Assembly: GCA_008363265.1 (NCBI GenBank)
Contig: RHKR01000002.1
Span: forward strand, 1 to 22,883
Direction: 5' to 3'
DNA length: 22,883 nucleotides
Source: Chlorobiota bacterium
GTDB lineage: Bacteria; Bacteroidota; Ignavibacteria; Ignavibacteriales; Ignavibacteriaceae
Below are positions 1 to 7,483 of the stretch, piece after piece; positions within the stretch are counted from its first letter, which is position 1; each line of letters begins with the position of its first letter. The notes under the pieces were generated by a model. The model searched no databases. It saw only the letters and a program-made list of their open reading frames with translations, and was not told the DNA's origin. The translations under genes were made by a program, and so were the position numbers.

Positions 1-518
1 AAACCGGTCGAATTCTGGTTTTGGGAGATACCCAGAACAATTTCGTTACCGCCGGTATAGACAGCAGAGGTTATCTTCATTGTTGGTTCGATAGCGGGAT
101 TAGCCCAAAGAGTGAGTTTCAGAGAGGCTGACCAGTTAACTCCATCATCTTCCGACCATTTATAGCGGTATGCTCCTGAACCAACCTTGAAGATTGCGAT
201 CAAGCGGTTGTTGTTTACTCTCAGCAGAAATGGCGTGGCCAGACTGTCTTCCATTACCAGGGATGTCAAAGTGGTGTCGAAGACGGTATTTGTAAACCAC
301 CATGTGGTACCGGCATTTGAACTTTTATGGAATGTGTAGCGGATCGATCCCTTACCCGTGATCACCGGCATAAGAGAATAGAATTGCGTGCCGGTAACGG
401 CTACAATTTCTCCCGACTGGTGATTCAGAGTATCATTTGAAGGGTAAAAAGGAATTGGATCGTACTGACCAAAGAGTGTGGTCACGGAAAGAATAATGAT
501 TAAGAAGAACCGTTTCAT
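1..518 (-). CDS. Secreted Asp-box protein, T9SS-type cargo paralog (3' end off the window)
   Basis: The frame is open from an ATG at 518 down to base 1, about 172 residues, and the gene continues beyond the left edge. A strong GGAGG lies 7 bases before the ATG. The product starts with a signal peptide (MKRFFLIIILSVTTLFGQ). Two Asp-box-like motifs follow (SSNAGTTW near residue 66, SEDDGVNW near 122), as in BNR/sialidase-like beta-propellers. It aligns without large gaps to the N-terminus of the next gene upstream in transcription (577-3585): both have DTLNH, then GEI near residue 35, a run of NNNRL(L/I)AI, then KVG and ITSA. The two are tandem paralogs. By analogy a C-terminal T9SS sorting domain is expected outside the window; that part is inference. 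It is probably co-transcribed with 577-3585, which ends 58 bases upstream. The binding target is unknown. Confidence 0.85.
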   Translation of the reverse strand, partial: MKRFFLIIILSVTTLFGQYDPIPFYPSNDTLNHQSGEIVAVTGTQFYSLMPVITGKGSIRYTFHKSSNAGTTWWFTNTVFDTTLTSLVMEDSLATPFLLRVNNNRLIAIFKVGSGAYRYKWSEDDGVNWSASLKLTLWANPAIEPTMKITSAVYTGGNEIVLGISQNQNSTG

Positions 519-536
519 CGGCTGCCTCCATTTTGT

Positions 537-559
537 GGCGGAGGATGCTATCCTCCGCC
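537..559 (-). repeat. Perfect 10-bp inverted repeat upstream of the second Asp-box gene
   Basis: GGCGGAGGAT (537-546) and its exact reverse complement (550-559) flank a 3-base loop. The hairpin lies between the stop of the 577-3585 gene and the GGAGG ribosome binding site of the gene starting at 518, about 8 bases from that site. No U-run follows it on the minus strand, so a simple rho-independent terminator is unlikely. It could be a processing or mRNA-stabilising structure, or an attenuator that lowers expression of the second paralog. Confidence 0.7.
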
Positions 560-576
560 TGATGAAAAGACGCGTG

Positions 577-3500
577 TTACCTTAGCAATACAGCCTTTAT
601 TGTTTTCGAATACTCAACACCGTCGCTAACTGACGAACGGGCCTCAAGTCTGATGAAATAGACTCCTGATGAAAGACCATCACCATTGAACGCGTGCCTG
701 TATTCCCCCCTTTCAAGTTCAGAACCAAGCAACTCTGCCACTTTGCATCCAAGGATGTCGTAAACGGTGAGGGTGATCCTGCTCCTCTCGCGGAGAGAGA
801 ATCTGATCTCCGTCTCAGGATTGAATGGATTGGGAAAGTTCTGATAGAGCCTGTACTCATCAGGTAACGCCACAGGAGCTCCCTTAAGCCCTGTGGGAAT
901 ATATTTGTGCCGGGCACCTGTCTGTCTGAAAATTTCATCCATCGCCTGCCTCGTAAGGGTGATCGAATGGAGGTTGTTTTCTCCCTTGATCGAGGAGATC
1001 ACTGTGTGAATAACAGTCGTATCCCCCGCGTTCAGATCGAACCTGCCCGAATTCGCCATCATTCTTTTATCTGCAACGGTCCTGTCCAACCACCCTGTGT
1101 TCAGCACGGGATCACCCGAGAAGATGAAATACCGGGAGATTTTGTTGCAATCCTCACCTGTAACATTACCGGCAGTCCAACTGCAGGGATCGATAGGGCC
1201 GGCTGTTTTTGTTACACCATGCTGATAATTCCGCAACTCGACGGATGTCATAGGATCGCCGTGATCAAAATCATAAGGGGTGTAATACTGTGATGTTGAG
1301 AGCCCAAGATTTGATGCTCCGGGAATTGTCCGCGTTCCGAAGGGAGCCCCGAAGGGTATCTTTGCCGTATCAAGGGGGGTGTCCGCTCCGGGGTCGTAGA
1401 TGCCGTTTTGATCGTTATCAACGAAAGTGAGCCCTGGAATAAAGACCGGTTTGCCAAAAAGTATCGACTGATAAACGGCAGGAGGATTGATCCCGAACAC
1501 CGGATCTTCAATGTCATTGTAACAGAAGACCCCGTTTCTCAAAGTGTCTGTTCCAAATAGATCATCCGTTGCTGTACCAATATCAGGATCGCCCCAAAAG
1601 GAGAAAACCGCCAATGGCAGCGACTGAACAACGGTTCCTGTATTTACTATCTCATATCTAACAAAGACCGCGTTCCTCATATATCCCGACTCGTTATAAG
1701 GGTATGCATATAGAGTCTGCCTGATCTCGATACCGGTGGGATGCTCGCCGAGTCTTCTGGATGTAGCCGGGACGCCATCGTTGATTACGCACCAGTATGA
1801 CACCTCACCAAGCATCTCGGGTCTGTCTTCTGTAATATCCCACACGCCGTTATTGTTGTGGTCGACAGGATCATAGACCCCATTGCTGTTGCCGTCCCAA
1901 TATCTCGCGCCAAGTTCAACCGCGCTCTTCCATCTCTGCCATGAAGCGCCGAAAGCTGTATCGTTAACATCAAGTTTATATATCCCGACTCTCGGATCAT
2001 TGGCAGATGCGCCCACCGGCCCGGCAGTAAAATCTTTAATGATCGATGAGGTCATGTTTGCCGCACCCCAGACCGAGCCGTTCTTGAGAGCGGAGAGTGC
2101 TGGACCGGCGGAATACAAAACGACAATTGAATCATAAGTGATCCCTGACCTGCCTGAGACATTTACCCCTCCGATAACTCCACGATTATCCAGCGGGACC
2201 CAAAGTTCACCGGTATCAAACGCGATCGATTTATAAACATCATCGAACCTGATCGCCCACTCCAATGGCCTCGAGATCACCGTTTTTCCGCCACCCTGCA
2301 TCGAGGCATATATCTGAGCAAAATCGCCGGTTGAAGCTACTTTTATCAAAGCTCCGAAAACTCCATCTCCCGCCAATGAATCTTTATGGGCGCCATCATC
2401 ATATAAGGGAATATCCACAGGCTGGGTGTTGATCAACCCTTTTACTGAACCTGTCAAACCTTTGCCGTGATATCCGGCGTAAACTTTTATAAAAACTGAA
2501 TCACCCGGTACGGGCTGAACAGGTGAGCTCACTGCTGAATAGATCGCGGGAGGGGCATCAGTGTCCGATACATTAAGTGCATTGGTGAACCAGAGTTTCA
2601 TTCTACCCGGAAGTTCTGACCGGTCGCTCGAGAACATCATCAGAGGCACAACCGATTGGGGATTTATATTCGGTTGCACATCTCTCCCGGCGTACAGGGT
2701 TAACCGTGTGGGTGCACTCCAGGAAAGGCCACCATCCGTACTGCTGATCCGGTAGATGTCAGTGTTTTTATGTTTACCGGTAGATGCCTTGGTATTTATA
2801 TATACTACATGAAGCATTCCATCACTTGAACGGAACAGTTTCGGGTTGTTCACATCGTCCGTTCCGGTCAGGATCACCGAAGTGGTGCTCCATCCTGTCG
2901 CGGGTGCATATCGCATTGAAAGCAGTTTCTTGTTGTTCAGCGCTTTCTCCTGGCAAACGAGGAAGAGACTTCCGTCATCCAATTTCAGGAGTGATCCGTT
3001 CGTCCAGGTTCCGGCTGAATTCTGTTCGAAAGGGGAGAATGTAATGCCGTTATCAGTGCTCTTCGAGAAGCCAAAATAATTTTGGTCTCTCGAAACAGCG
3101 AGCATGATCGTGTCGCCGCCGGTGTGGATGGCCGATGTGATCCTGGTTTTTTCTTCCGCGGCAACTAATGACATCAGACTAAGTGTACGCCCGGGGCCCC
3201 ATGTTAAGCCGTTGTTGTCCGAGATCCTGTAATAGTGGATCCCCTTCCCGACTTTGTAGATGGCGAGGAGCCTGTTGTTGTTTCCTCTGACAATATAAGG
3301 ATAGGAAAGTGAGTCTTCTCCCGCATTTGATGGGTTCAGGGTTGAATCGATCAGCAGGAATGGGGTGCCCCATGATGTACCGGCATCTGTACTGCGCAGG
3401 AGGTAAACCTGCGCCCTCGTGCCTCTGATAACAGAATGGATCGCGAGATATTCGGTCTCACTCAGCGCGGTGATCTCCCCGGTATAATGATTCAGGGTGT

Positions 3501-3585
3501 CGCCTGGTGCGGGAAATGGAACGGGCACACTCTGCCCAAGGATTTGAAAACCACCAAGAATAAAAAATATAAATAAACGCCACAT
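577..3585 (-). CDS. Secreted Asp-box (BNR/sialidase-like) protein with T9SS C-terminal sorting domain
   Basis: 1002 residues, ATG at 3585 preceded by AGGAGG. A signal peptide covers about residues 1-18. Asp-box motifs occur at 65-72 (STDAGTSW), 122-129 (SDNNGLTW), 176-183 and 282-289 (STDGGLSW), which points to a beta-propeller domain of roughly 320 residues. An Ig-like region with DDGAHKDSLAGDGVF lies at 396-410. Asp/Asn-rich, possibly calcium-binding segments lie at 563-583 and 722-733. Residues 908-1002 form a classic type A T9SS sorting domain (YQNFPNPFNPETEI near 914, SSGVYFIRL near 972, basic end). The family picture is export through Sec and then T9SS to the surface or medium. The propeller ligand, and whether any glycosidase activity exists, cannot be read; the Asp-boxes alone do not show catalysis. 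The gene sits 54 bases downstream of slyD and just upstream of a paralog (1-518). Confidence 0.93.
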   Translation of the reverse strand: MWRLFIFFILGGFQILGQSVPVPFPAPGDTLNHYTGEITALSETEYLAIHSVIRGTRAQVYLLRSTDAGTSWGTPFLLIDSTLNPSNAGEDSLSYPYIVRGNNNRLLAIYKVGKGIHYYRISDNNGLTWGPGRTLSLMSLVAAEEKTRITSAIHTGGDTIMLAVSRDQNYFGFSKSTDNGITFSPFEQNSAGTWTNGSLLKLDDGSLFLVCQEKALNNKKLLSMRYAPATGWSTTSVILTGTDDVNNPKLFRSSDGMLHVVYINTKASTGKHKNTDIYRISSTDGGLSWSAPTRLTLYAGRDVQPNINPQSVVPLMMFSSDRSELPGRMKLWFTNALNVSDTDAPPAIYSAVSSPVQPVPGDSVFIKVYAGYHGKGLTGSVKGLINTQPVDIPLYDDGAHKDSLAGDGVFGALIKVASTGDFAQIYASMQGGGKTVISRPLEWAIRFDDVYKSIAFDTGELWVPLDNRGVIGGVNVSGRSGITYDSIVVLYSAGPALSALKNGSVWGAANMTSSIIKDFTAGPVGASANDPRVGIYKLDVNDTAFGASWQRWKSAVELGARYWDGNSNGVYDPVDHNNNGVWDITEDRPEMLGEVSYWCVINDGVPATSRRLGEHPTGIEIRQTLYAYPYNESGYMRNAVFVRYEIVNTGTVVQSLPLAVFSFWGDPDIGTATDDLFGTDTLRNGVFCYNDIEDPVFGINPPAVYQSILFGKPVFIPGLTFVDNDQNGIYDPGADTPLDTAKIPFGAPFGTRTIPGASNLGLSTSQYYTPYDFDHGDPMTSVELRNYQHGVTKTAGPIDPCSWTAGNVTGEDCNKISRYFIFSGDPVLNTGWLDRTVADKRMMANSGRFDLNAGDTTVIHTVISSIKGENNLHSITLTRQAMDEIFRQTGARHKYIPTGLKGAPVALPDEYRLYQNFPNPFNPETEIRFSLRERSRITLTVYDILGCKVAELLGSELERGEYRHAFNGDGLSSGVYFIRLEARSSVSDGVEYSKTIKAVLLR

Positions 3586-3604
3586 GTATATTTCCTCCTA
3601 CAAA

Positions 3605-3628
3605 GCGGGGGATACTCCCATCCCCCGC
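3605..3628 (-). repeat. 9-bp perfect inverted repeat between slyD and the Asp-box gene
   Basis: GCGGGGGAT (3605-3613) and ATCCCCCGC (3620-3628) flank a 6-base loop. On the minus strand it follows the slyD stop by about 11 bases and ends 7 bases before the AGGAGG of the next gene. Only three Us follow, so termination would be partial at most. It occupies the same position as the hairpin at 537-559 before the paralog. Confidence 0.65.
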
Positions 3629-3639
3629 AACATAACTTG

Positions 3640-4068
3640 CTATTTCACATCAACAATTTCAATTGCGAAATTGAGTACTTCACCCGCCAGATCATGGTTG
3701 GCATCAAGAACGACAATGTCGTCATTTATCTCGACAACGGTCATTATAATGTTTTCACCGTTATCGGCTTCAAGTTCAAGCCTTTCGCCCAGCTCGATCT
3801 CGAAATCACCAAGACGCTCCCTTTCGACCTCGACAACCAGACTGTCGCGGTATTCACCATATCCAAGTTCCGGGGGAACCGCCACATCCTTCTTTTCACC
3901 AATTTCCATCCCAAGAACTGCAAGTTCCAAACCCGGGATTATCTCGTTGTTACCGACTCTGAACACGATCGGTTCACCCCCGTAAGATGACTCGAACACA
4001 TCACCATCATCGGCAAAACTGCCCGTGTAATGCATCGTGACCAGGGATCCTTTTTGAATTGCAGCCAT
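3640..4068 (-). CDS. slyD: SlyD-type FKBP peptidyl-prolyl cis-trans isomerase
   Basis: 142 residues, ATG at 4068 with a weak GAGATAAG ribosome binding site. FKBP-fold blocks are clear: VTMHYTGSFADDGDVFESS (10-28), PIVFRVGNNEIIPGLELAVLGM (33-54) and a C-terminal VVLDANHDLAGEVLNFAIEIV (119-139), which matches the end of SlyD proteins. The stretch at about 70-118 corresponds to the SlyD insert-in-flap chaperone domain. The His/Cys-rich metal-binding tail of E. coli SlyD is absent; the protein stops directly after the FKBP fold. Family role: cytoplasmic folding helper that isomerises Xaa-Pro bonds. Its position directly upstream of two large secreted proteins is compatible with assisting their precursors, but this is only suggested by context. 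A 373-base intergenic region lies upstream and probably carries its promoter. Confidence 0.92.
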   Translation of the reverse strand: MAAIQKGSLVTMHYTGSFADDGDVFESSYGGEPIVFRVGNNEIIPGLELAVLGMEIGEKKDVAVPPELGYGEYRDSLVVEVERERLGDFEIELGERLELEADNGENIIMTVVEINDDIVVLDANHDLAGEVLNFAIEIVDVK

Positions 4069-4254
4069 AATCTTATCTCGTCTTTCTTTTTTGTATTTTC
4101 TGCCGCGCGAATAACTGTTTATCGAATTTGAAATATACTAAATGAAAATCATTCTGCCCACAAATACAAAAATATAGTAACCCTCCTGCCCACCCCCTGC
4201 CGGTCATCCGGTCTGTACATATTTAGTGTATTCACTGGCATTTTTATGCTTATC

Positions 4255-4271
4255 TTTACACTTTATGTAAA
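4255..4271. promoter_or_regulatory. TTTACA-N5-TGTAAA dyad
   Basis: Perfect 6-bp arms (4255-4260 and 4266-4271) around CTTTA in the AT-rich part of the slyD upstream region. The size and symmetry resemble an operator for a dimeric regulator. In sequence this AT-rich such dyads can also arise by chance. Confidence 0.25.
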
Positions 4272-4344
4272 AATATTGCTTTTTAAAATAGCTTATATTT
4301 ACATTTATCCATCCCAGACAGCCGCATCCTAAACAACATTTACC

Positions 4345-4383
4345 TTCGCCGCGGCGAATCACATTTCACTTCGCCGCGGCGAA
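4345..4383. repeat. Two copies of a 14-bp perfect palindrome, 25 bp apart
   Basis: TTCGCCGCGGCGAA occurs at 4345-4358 and again at 4370-4383, a repeat distance of 25 bases. Each copy is a complete palindrome and stands out as GC-rich in AT-rich surroundings. The copies lie between the ackA terminator and slyD. They could be paired operators, a REP-like pair, or sites for a nucleoid or methylation system. Confidence 0.75.
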
Positions 4384-4389
4384 TATAAA

Positions 4390-4419
4390 AAAAAGGCCAC
4401 CAGATCCGGCGGCCTTTTT
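4390..4419 (-). terminator. Rho-independent terminator of ackA (possibly bidirectional)
   Basis: Arms AAAAAGGCC (4390-4398) and GGCCTTTTT (4411-4419) pair, extended inward by CC/GG after one A-C mismatch, with loop AGATCC. On the minus strand the stem is followed by an eight-base U tract. It begins 22 bases after the ackA stop codon. Confidence 0.88.
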
Positions 4420-4441
4420 CAAACAACATCAACAATAGTTG

Positions 4442-5647
4442 TTAGATATCCACCTCATGATGGGCAACGATCACCTCTGTATCGAGGGCGATCACCAGCT
4501 CTTCATTGGTCGGGATCCTGAAAACATGAACGGTTGAGCCATCTGCTGAGAGGTCTTCTTCCTTGTTGTTGTTCTTCTCCGGATCAAGTTTGATACCCAT
4601 GAATGCGAGACTCTTGCAGACCTCCTCACGGACGTCCGGTGAATTTTCACCGATACCGCCTGTGAATACAAGCGCATCAACCCCACCCATTGCCGCAGCA
4701 TATGCACCGATATATTTGGTGATCCTGTAGCAGAAAACCTCGAAAGCATAGCGGCTCCGTTTGTGGCCTTCCTTCATCGCCGCGATTATCTCGCGCATGT
4801 CGGATGACTCACCGCTGATGCCGATCAGGCCGCTGTGCTTGTTAAGGAGGGTGTTGGCTTCAGAGAGTTGCAGGCCTTCCTTGCCCATTACATGGAGGAT
4901 GATCGATGTGTCGATATCGCCGCAGCGGGTACCCATCAGCAAACCTTCGAGGGGAGTGAATCCCATCGAGGTGTCTATCGAAGTACCTCTGTCGATCGCT
5001 GCCATACTGCATCCGTTTCCGAGGTGGGCGGTAACGATCTTGAGTTCTTCCTTATGCTTGCCGAGTTTCTTGGCTGCAATTCCGGCCACAAATCTGTGAG
5101 AGGTTCCGTGGAAACCGTAGCGTCTGATCTGATGCCTCTTGTAAAGTTCATAGGGAATACCGTAGAGGTAAGCTTTGGGCTGCATGTTCGAGTGGAACGC
5201 GGTATCGAAAACACCCACCTGAGGTATATCAGGGAGTACGCGGGTAACAGCCTGGATACCTTTGATGTTCGGTGGATTGTGAAGTGGTGCCAAACCAACA
5301 TTGTCCTGAAGCACTTTTACCACTTCCGGGGTGATCTGAACAGATCCTGTGAATGTTTCACCACCGTGAACAACACGGTGACCGACTGCGTCGATCTCAC
5401 TTTTGTCCTCGATAACTCCGTGATTCTTCGAAAGAAGCACCGCGAGAACATACTCGATACCTATCGCGTGATCGAGAATTTCGCCAACAATACTTATCTT
5501 GTCGCCGTCGAACCGGGTGTGGGTGAGCACTGCTCCCGACATCCCTATCCTGTCGACAAGTCCTTTTGCGAGGGCAACTCTTTGTACCGTGTCATAGAAC
5601 TGGTACTTAATCGAAGAGCTGCCGCAGTTCAATACTAATACTTTCAT
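4442..5647 (-). CDS. ackA: Acetate kinase
   Basis: 401 residues, the usual length. It catalyses acetyl phosphate + ADP = acetate + ATP in the cytoplasm. The ASKHA-fold phosphate site VLNCGSSSIKY is at 4-14 (Asn7). Arg91 lies in GHRVVHGGE, Asp148 in VFDTAFH, His180 in RYGFHGTSH, and HLGNGCSMAAIDRG is at 208-221. Arg241 is in MGTRCGDID, FTGGIGENSPDVRE is at 328-341, and NEE at 381-383 supplies the terminal Glu. All expected active-site residues are present. The ATG at 5647 is 6 bases after the stop of the upstream dehydrogenase gene, so the two are very likely one transcript that ends at the terminator at 4390-4419. No phosphotransacetylase gene is seen in the window. Confidence 0.97.
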   Translation of the reverse strand: MKVLVLNCGSSSIKYQFYDTVQRVALAKGLVDRIGMSGAVLTHTRFDGDKISIVGEILDHAIGIEYVLAVLLSKNHGVIEDKSEIDAVGHRVVHGGETFTGSVQITPEVVKVLQDNVGLAPLHNPPNIKGIQAVTRVLPDIPQVGVFDTAFHSNMQPKAYLYGIPYELYKRHQIRRYGFHGTSHRFVAGIAAKKLGKHKEELKIVTAHLGNGCSMAAIDRGTSIDTSMGFTPLEGLLMGTRCGDIDTSIILHVMGKEGLQLSEANTLLNKHSGLIGISGESSDMREIIAAMKEGHKRSRYAFEVFCYRITKYIGAYAAAMGGVDALVFTGGIGENSPDVREEVCKSLAFMGIKLDPEKNNNKEEDLSADGSTVHVFRIPTNEELVIALDTEVIVAHHEVDI

Positions 5648-5653
5648 TATCGC

Positions 5654-6589
5654 CTACGAGATTATTTTACCGTTTGAGTCATAAGTATAGAAACCCTGAC
5701 CGGTTTTCCGGCCAAGTTTCTGTTCACGCACGAGTTTTCTGAGGATCGGGCACGCCCTGTATCTCGGTTCACCGAGTGTTTTCCAGAGTGTGTCCATCCA
5801 GGCCAGAACCTCGTCGAGCCCCATCATGTCAGCCATTTCAAGCGGCCCCTGCTGGAAGTTGAAGCCGATCTTCATGGCAGTATCGATATCCTTTGCGGAG
5901 GCAATACCTTCGAGAAGGATGTGCATCGCTTCATTCAGAAGCGGTACGATCGATCTTGTGGTTACATATCCGGGATACTCATAAACCTCTATCGAGGTTT
6001 TACCCAAACGGTTGGCGAATTCTTTGATTGTCTTCAAAGTGGTCGACGAAGTATGAAGACACTTGATCACCTCTACAAGCGGTCTTTTGGGAACCGGATT
6101 GAGGAAGTGCATGCCGATCACCTTGTCGGGTCTTCTTGTGGCCTCTGCCAGTTTGGTCAGGCTAAGGGTAGAAGTGTTTGAAACAAAAATGGTTTCTTTC
6201 TTGGCTATCTTGTCGAGCTCAATAAAGATGTTCTTCTTGAGTTCGAAGTCTTCATCAACGGCTTCGATCACCAGATCGCAACCCGCGATCAGTTTGATAT
6301 CGGTAACCCAGCTGATACGGCTCATTATCGCCTTTTTTTCCGAGGCGGTCATTGCCCACCTCTTGATCTCGATATCAATATTGTCCGATAAGCTGCCTTT
6401 TGCGTGTTCGATCCTGTCAGCGGCGCGCTCAACAATTATCACTTCAATTCCGTTGGCTGCAACAGCATGAGCGATACCCTGACCCATGACACCGGCCCCG
6501 ATAATTCCGACCCTGCTGAGTGCATCAACAGATTCGGAAAGTACCGATCTTTTCAGTATATCATCAATATTTATGTTATCTTCTTGCAT
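5654..6589 (-). CDS. hbd: 3-hydroxyacyl-CoA (3-hydroxybutyryl-CoA type) dehydrogenase
   Basis: 311 residues from the ATG at 6589. A TTG directly before it (6592) would add one residue, but AAGGA is better spaced for the ATG. The single-unit protein resembles short Hbd/PaaH enzymes that interconvert acetoacetyl-CoA and 3-hydroxybutyryl-CoA with NAD(P)H. Residue numbers here count from the TTG. The Rossmann motif GAGVMG is at 32-37, SNTSTLSL at 138-145, catalytic His162 and Glu174 in MHFLNPVP...LVEV, and the helical C-terminal domain follows from about 207. About 25 residues precede the first beta strand, a modest N-terminal extension. The conserved catalytic-site Asn of PGFxxNR is Thr212 here (PGYVTTR). 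It is followed by ackA after 6 bases, which suggests fermentative acyl-CoA metabolism. The exact chain-length preference is not readable. Confidence 0.9.
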   Translation of the reverse strand: MQEDNINIDDILKRSVLSESVDALSRVGIIGAGVMGQGIAHAVAANGIEVIIVERAADRIEHAKGSLSDNIDIEIKRWAMTASEKKAIMSRISWVTDIKLIAGCDLVIEAVDEDFELKKNIFIELDKIAKKETIFVSNTSTLSLTKLAEATRRPDKVIGMHFLNPVPKRPLVEVIKCLHTSSTTLKTIKEFANRLGKTSIEVYEYPGYVTTRSIVPLLNEAMHILLEGIASAKDIDTAMKIGFNFQQGPLEMADMMGLDEVLAWMDTLWKTLGEPRYRACPILRKLVREQKLGRKTGQGFYTYDSNGKIIS

Positions 6590-6637
6590 CAATCATTTCC
6601 TTAATAAACATTTAGCTCTGTTTGTAAAGCAATAATA

Positions 6638-6676
6638 GTGCCAAACCAAACCGCTAAATTTGAGCAGGAAATGGCA
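6638..6676. repeat. Intergenic inverted repeat AGTGCCA/TGGCACT
   Basis: Seven-base perfect arms (6638-6644 and 6670-6676) enclose a 25-base interval between the ABC permease stop and the dehydrogenase gene. The loop side contains a small CCAAA repeat. There is no U tract, so it is a weak terminator candidate at best. Confidence 0.35.
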
Positions 6677-6679
6677 CTT

Positions 6680-7483
6680 TCAATGGTCTTTTTTCTCAAA
6701 AACAATAATTGTTAAACCGAAAACGGTAAAAATAAAGAAGATCGTGCTTAATATAAGCTTTAAAATATGCCCCTCCGGCAGCGGTTGAGAGCTCATGAAG
6801 AAAGGGTTAGCGAGTTCAGCACTCTTCGGAAGTATCCAGTAAAGCGTGTTGACTGTCTCCCGCAGTACTGCATTCCCCGATGTTGAGGTAAGCTCCCGCG
6901 CCACAAATAGTATCGGCGATACAACTACCGCATATGCTATCGCAACGAGCAATCCGGCGATCGGCGACCGGAATCCGAACGAGAGAAACAGAACAAGATG
7001 GAACATCACCACAAACCCAAGCAGGTTCAAGAGACCCCAGTGAAGATTTTCGCCGTAGTAGATACCAAATACAGATGAATGGATCAACCACGACCCGGAG
7101 ATCACGATAGCCAGTACAGTCAGCTCGAAAAGTATTCCGGCGATGAAAGCACCGGTTAAAAGTTCCCATCTTCTCACGGGTAACGACAGGAAAAGATCGA
7201 GCACTCCCCGCTTTACTACTGAGTTCACATTGAGCGCCGCAGCGAAGAGACCGATGTAAACCATCAACTGCGCCATACCGTTCAGAAGATTAACGGATGT
7301 CATGTCATATGCCGTTACTACCTTGCCTTCCTTCGTTCCGGGAGGAATGTTGTTGAATACCGATGCCGATATTCCCCATGTAAGAAGGAACATCACAACA
7401 ATTCCACCAACAGTAACCCAGAATGACTTGCTCCGGTAAATGTGCCTGAAGAAAAATACAATGGATTGCGTTAAACCCTTCAT
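6680..7483 (-). CDS. ABC-2 type transporter permease
   Basis: 267 residues. About six hydrophobic segments can be placed at 22-40, 68-88, 112-134, 151-171, 175-195 and 241-262, with a loop of about 28 residues after the first. The region KRGVLDLFLSLPVRRWELLTG (91-111), with its LP(V)RRWE-type elbow, is typical of ABC-2 permeases such as the NosY family. The start overlaps the ATPase stop by 4 bases (ATGA at 7480-7483) and has a strong AAGGAGG, so translation is coupled. It should form the membrane part of an exporter with the upstream ATPase. The substrate is unknown; no nos, cyd or gliding genes flank it. Confidence 0.88.
   Translation of the reverse strand: MKGLTQSIVFFFRHIYRSKSFWVTVGGIVVMFLLTWGISASVFNNIPPGTKEGKVVTAYDMTSVNLLNGMAQLMVYIGLFAAALNVNSVVKRGVLDLFLSLPVRRWELLTGAFIAGILFELTVLAIVISGSWLIHSSVFGIYYGENLHWGLLNLLGFVVMFHLVLFLSFGFRSPIAGLLVAIAYAVVVSPILFVARELTSTSGNAVLRETVNTLYWILPKSAELANPFFMSSQPLPEGHILKLILSTIFFIFTVFGLTIIVFEKKDH

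Larger units (their letters stand above)
4069..4441. other. 373-bp AT-rich intergenic region with operator-like dyads
   Basis: No convincing coding frame is seen. From left to right it holds the slyD leader, a TTTACA-N5-TGTAAA dyad (4255-4271), two identical 14-base palindromes (4345-4358, 4370-4383) and the ackA terminator (4390-4419). Because both flanking genes are on the minus strand, the region should contain the slyD promoter. No clear sigma-70 or Bacteroidota-type (TTTG / TAnnTTTG) pair stands out. Confidence 0.6.

Noticed and set aside
577..3585. Calling the Asp-box protein a sialidase
   Set aside because: Asp-boxes occur in many non-enzymatic propellers; the Arg triad and catalytic Tyr/Glu of sialidases could not be recognised.
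4835..5638. A 267-codon open frame on the plus strand opposite ackA
   Set aside because: It is antisense to a textbook acetate kinase, has no recognisable domain and no ribosome binding site; it arises from the codon composition of ackA.
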